NCBI GenBank assembly: GCA_011048645.1
Contig: DSDR01000055.1
Span: forward strand, 1 to 8,091
From: Phycisphaerales bacterium
GTDB lineage: Bacteria > Planctomycetota > Phycisphaerae > Sedimentisphaerales > Anaerohalosphaeraceae
Direction: 5' to 3'
DNA: 8,091 nucleotides
The position numbers were made by a program, and so were the translations under genes. Below the pieces are notes generated by a model. It was not told where the DNA came from. It ran no database searches and saw only the letters and a list, made by a program, of their open reading frames with translations. Shown here piece after piece: positions 5,624-8,091 of the stretch. Position 1 is the stretch's first letter. Each line of letters begins with the position of its first letter.

Positions 5624-7273
5624 ATGGCAAGGGAAGTGAAACTGCCCCAACTCGGCCAGACGATGGAAGAAGGCACCATTGTCAATACGCTGGTGAAACC
5701 CGGCGATCAGGTCAGCAAAGGCGATGTGCTGTTTGAGGTCGAGACCGACAAAGCGACGCTCGAAGTCGAGTCGCCTGCGGATGGTTTTGTCAAGGCCATT
5801 CTCGTGGAAAACGGCCAGACGCTGCCGATCAACGCGCCGATTTTGGTCTTGGGCGAGGAAAATGAAACGGTCGATGCGGGCGCCTATAAGACAGAGGCCC
5901 CGGCCTGCGAGCCTGACAAGCACAGCGCCGCCGAACCGGCGACCGAGCACTGCGAGCCAGCGCCCGCCTCGCCGCGGTCGTCTCAGTCGGTCGCCGAGAC
6001 CGGCCCGACGACTCAAGTTGTGCGGATGCCCAAGCTGGGCCAGACGATGGAAGAAGGGACTATCGTCAATACACTGGTCAATGTCGGCGATGAAGTGAAA
6101 AAAGGCGATGTGCTGTTTGAGGTCGAGACCGACAAGGCCACGCTTGAAGCCGAGGCGCCTGCCGACGGCTGCGTTAAGGCGATTCTGGTCGAGCTCGGTC
6201 AGACCGTCCCGGTCAACGAGCCGCTTATGGTGCTGGCTGATCGGGATGAAAACGTGCCGCAAGGTTTTCTTGATGCCCTGATGCACGAAGGGACTGCCCC
6301 GGCTGAAACCGTACCCGACCATGTAACCGCCGCCCAGCACGCCGCCGCAGCGCCGGAAACGATGACGCCTCGCCCGGCCGGTCCGACAGTCGCCCCGTCG
6401 GGGCCTGCCGAACGGGTGTTCGCCACGCCGCGCGCGAGAATGATTGCTCAGGAGCTGGGGATTGATCTTCGCGGGCTAACGCCGGCCAACGCGCTGCGGA
6501 TTGTCGAGGCCGATGTGCGCCGCGCTGCTCAGGCCGTCGGGAAGAAAACCAAAGACCACGGCGTCATCTCCGCCGTATCGCCGAAATACACTTTTGGTCA
6601 AAAAATCCCGCTCAATCGGCTTCAGCGGATCGTGGCCGAAAAGATGCTCTGGTCCAAACAGCATATCCCGTGTTTTTATCTGACGATTCGCGCGGATGTG
6701 ACCGCATTGGTTGCGCTTCGCGCCAAGCTGAACAAAACGTCCTCCGTCAAGCTGTCGTTTAATGATTTTATCCTGCGTGCCCTGGCGGCGGGAATGCAGC
6801 ATTATCCGATTATGACCGGCCAACTGGATGGCGATCATATTCAGTTGGCCGCGTCGCTGGATTTCGGACTGGCGATTTCAACCGACGACGGACTGATCGC
6901 GCCGATCGTGCGCGATTGCGGGGCCAGGAGCGTCTATGACATCGCCGCGTACTGTAAAGACCTGATCGAACGCACCCGCGCCGGTAAGCTCACGCTGGAC
7001 GACCTGGAAGGCGGCTGCATCACCGTCAGCAATCTCGGCGGGTTCGGCATTGAGGCGTTTATTCCCATCGTCGTGCCCGGCCAGACGAGCATCCTCGGCG
7101 TCGGCGCGATTACCGATACGGTCGTGCCTTCCGACGGAAATCTGCTCGTCCGCAAGCTGATGACGCTGACGTTGTCGGTGGATCACAAAGTTGTCAACGG
7201 CGCCGAGGCGGCCCAGTTTCTCGACTTTGTCAAAAAACACCTGGAACACCCGGACGCGCTGGTTGAATCGTGA
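5624..7273 (+). CDS. E2 dihydrolipoyl acyltransferase with two lipoyl domains
   Basis: A 549-residue E2 core subunit that moves the acyl group from lipoyl arms to CoA. Order of domains: lipoyl 1 (about 3-80) with lipoylation site ETDKA, Lys43; an Ala/Pro/Glu-rich hinge (about 82-130); lipoyl 2 (about 131-208) with ETDKA, Lys171; a second Ala/Pro-rich hinge (about 210-262); a peripheral-subunit (E3/E1)-binding domain (about 265-302, FATPRARMIAQELGIDL); and the catalytic acyltransferase domain (about 325-549). The catalytic His521 lies in DHKVVNG, where most E2 proteins have DHRxxDG, so Asp is replaced by Asn525. The binding domain lacks the usual GTGPxGRI turn and reads GLTPANALRI instead. The ATG follows CGGGAG with 10-nt spacing. 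With the fused E1 it forms a two-gene operon; E3 must come from elsewhere. Substrate (pyruvate or acetoin-derived) cannot be settled from the sequence. Confidence 0.95.
   Translation: MAREVKLPQLGQTMEEGTIVNTLVKPGDQVSKGDVLFEVETDKATLEVESPADGFVKAILVENGQTLPINAPILVLGEENETVDAGAYKTEAPACEPDKHSAAEPATEHCEPAPASPRSSQSVAETGPTTQVVRMPKLGQTMEEGTIVNTLVNVGDEVKKGDVLFEVETDKATLEAEAPADGCVKAILVELGQTVPVNEPLMVLADRDENVPQGFLDALMHEGTAPAETVPDHVTAAQHAAAAPETMTPRPAGPTVAPSGPAERVFATPRARMIAQELGIDLRGLTPANALRIVEADVRRAAQAVGKKTKDHGVISAVSPKYTFGQKIPLNRLQRIVAEKMLWSKQHIPCFYLTIRADVTALVALRAKLNKTSSVKLSFNDFILRALAAGMQHYPIMTGQLDGDHIQLAASLDFGLAISTDDGLIAPIVRDCGARSVYDIAAYCKDLIERTRAGKLTLDDLEGGCITVSNLGGFGIEAFIPIVVPGQTSILGVGAITDTVVPSDGNLLVRKLMTLTLSVDHKVVNGAEAAQFLDFVKKHLEHPDALVES
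5639..6250 (+). repeat. Internal tandem duplication encoding the two lipoyl domains
   Basis: Two copies with a 384-bp (128-codon) period, 5639-5866 and 6023-6250, separated by hinge sequence. Over 76 aligned residues I count 56 identical. At DNA level a 35-nt run starting at 5717 recurs exactly at 6101, and a 20-nt run starting at 5654 recurs at 6038. Such identity, including third codon positions, suggests a fairly recent duplication or continuing gene conversion. Confidence 0.85.
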
Positions 7274-7286
7274 ATTTCAGATTCAC
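7270..7286. terminator. Small hairpin spanning both convergent stop codons, possible weak bidirectional terminator
   Basis: GTGAAT (7270-7275) and ATTCAC (7281-7286) are perfect inverted repeats around a 5-nt loop (TTCAG), followed on the plus strand by AATTTT. The left arm holds the TGA of the E2 gene (7271-7273) and the right arm holds, on the minus strand, the TGA of the kinase gene (7283-7285). The stem is only 6 bp and AT-rich, so it is weak as an intrinsic terminator. No other terminator is visible between the two genes. Confidence 0.35.
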
Positions 7287-8091
7287 AATTTTAGATTCTC
7301 CATAATGTCCTTCAAGGCGTCAAATCGCCTGGCCAACTCCGAGACCCGGTCATCGACGTGGTCAAGGGCGTTGTTTTTACAGGCCTGTTCAATCTCGGCG
7401 GCCAGCTCGCGCAGGACCTCGCCGCCGACGCTGGCGGCGGCGCCTTTGATGGTGTGGGCGATTCGCTCGGCCGTTTCGATGTCGGCGTCCTGAAGCGACT
7501 GTTTGAGCGATTCGATCTGAGCCGGGATATCACAAAGGAACACCTCAATGACTGTTTTGGCCATTTCTGCATCCCCCATTAGACGATCCAGAAAACCTTC
7601 CCGGTCAAATATCGGTGTGCTGGTGTCTGCCGCCGTATCAGAATGCGGCGCGGCGGCGTGTTTATCGGAATGCGGCTTGTCTGATTTCGGCAGCCATTGA
7701 GACAGAATCTCAGCCAGCTCACGGGGCGTAACGGGCTTTGAAATATAGTCGTTCATTCCGGCCTCAATACAGCGCTGCCGGTCGCCCTGCATTGCGTGAG
7801 CGGTCATCGCGATAATGGGAATATCGTGACAGCGCACGGCCGAGTCGGGGTGTCGAATAATCCGGGTCGCCTCCAGCCCGTCCATCTCCGGCATCTGGAC
7901 ATCCATCAGCACCAGATCATAGGGAATATCCTCAAGCGCCTTGACGGCTTCTGCGCCGTCGGCGACGGCGTCGGCGTGCAGCCCCATCCTGCGGAGAATG
8001 CTCAGCGCCACTTGTTGGTTGGTCGTGTTATCTTCGGCCAGCAGGATTCGCGCTGAACGATGATCAAAGGATGTGCTCAAATCCGTTTTGG
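7283..8091 (-). CDS. C-terminal receiver and Hpt domains of a hybrid sensor histidine kinase, cut by window edge
   Basis: The frame stays open to the window edge (K-T-D before a TTG at 8080), so the true start is outside the window and this is most likely the tail of a longer protein. Numbering from that TTG: a receiver domain (about 11-130, starting RILLAEDN) with acidic pair Glu16/Asp17, phospho-acceptor Asp60 in LMDVQMPEMDG, Thr93 and Lys115 (SKP); a polar linker (about 131-156, His/Asp/Ala/Ser); and an Hpt domain (about 157-255) with phospho-His209 in AHTIKGAAASVGG. REC followed by Hpt is the usual C-terminal phosphorelay of hybrid kinases, with phosphate passing from REC Asp to Hpt His and then to a separate response regulator. 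A stand-alone REC-Hpt protein started at TTG 8080 is possible but less likely, as I see no ribosome site there. It converges on the E2 gene with a 9-bp gap. No functional link to the dehydrogenase is evident. Confidence 0.9.
   Translation of the reverse strand, partial: KTDLSTSFDHRSARILLAEDNTTNQQVALSILRRMGLHADAVADGAEAVKALEDIPYDLVLMDVQMPEMDGLEATRIIRHPDSAVRCHDIPIIAMTAHAMQGDRQRCIEAGMNDYISKPVTPRELAEILSQWLPKSDKPHSDKHAAAPHSDTAADTSTPIFDREGFLDRLMGDAEMAKTVIEVFLCDIPAQIESLKQSLQDADIETAERIAHTIKGAAASVGGEVLRELAAEIEQACKNNALDHVDDRVSELARRFDALKDIMENLKL

Noticed and set aside
5540..6340. A 266-codon minus-strand frame opposite the start of the E2 gene, with internal repeats
   Set aside because: Its repeats are just the reverse reading of the duplicated lipoyl domains.

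Overview
This window holds bacterial chromosomal sequence with dense coding, Shine-Dalgarno-type start sites and standard stop codons. Nothing in it identifies the taxon securely. The mix of a DUF4056 protein, a small secreted Cys/Pro-rich protein remnant, a fused 2-oxoacid dehydrogenase E1 and a large hybrid kinase would fit an environmental Gram-negative lineage such as Planctomycetota (Phycisphaerae-like). That placement is a weak inference. I see no phage, IS element, CRISPR array, tRNA or rRNA.

Layout, left to right. (1) Positions 3-956, + strand: the 3' part of a DUF4056-family gene whose start lies before the window. (2) Positions 921-2171, - strand: two damaged genes in a row. The upstream one is an SdiA-regulated/YjiK-like beta-propeller gene with one in-frame TAA in its middle. 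The downstream one is a small secreted-protein remnant that can be read only by changing frame twice. (3) Positions 2255-3031, - strand: an intact DeoR/GlpR-type repressor. (4) Positions 3032-3318: an AT-rich divergent control region with a perfect 10-bp tandem repeat (candidate operator) and a plausible extended -10 promoter facing right. (5) Positions 3319-7273, + strand: a two-gene operon. The first gene is a single-chain fusion of E1-alpha and E1-beta of a thiamine-diphosphate 2-oxoacid (pyruvate or acetoin type) dehydrogenase. The second is the matching E2 acyltransferase with two lipoyl domains. (6) Positions 7283-8091, - strand: the C-terminal receiver and Hpt domains of a hybrid sensor kinase, cut by the window edge and converging on the E2 gene with only 9 bp between the two stop codons.

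How the parts may work together: E1 decarboxylates the 2-oxoacid on thiamine diphosphate and passes the acyl group to the lipoyl arms of E2, which transfers it to CoA. E3 (dihydrolipoyl dehydrogenase) is needed to reoxidise the arms and is not encoded here. The divergent DeoR-type regulator is the obvious candidate to control the operon, which would tie it to a phosphorylated sugar or related metabolite. This is inferred from position only.

The most unusual points are the E1 alpha-beta fusion, departures from consensus in the E2 (a poorly matching E3-binding motif and DHKVVNG instead of DHRxxDG at the active site), the nonsense codon in the propeller gene, the tandem 10-bp repeat, and a small hairpin whose two arms carry the stop codons of the converging genes. 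I found no convincing undescribed multi-gene system.
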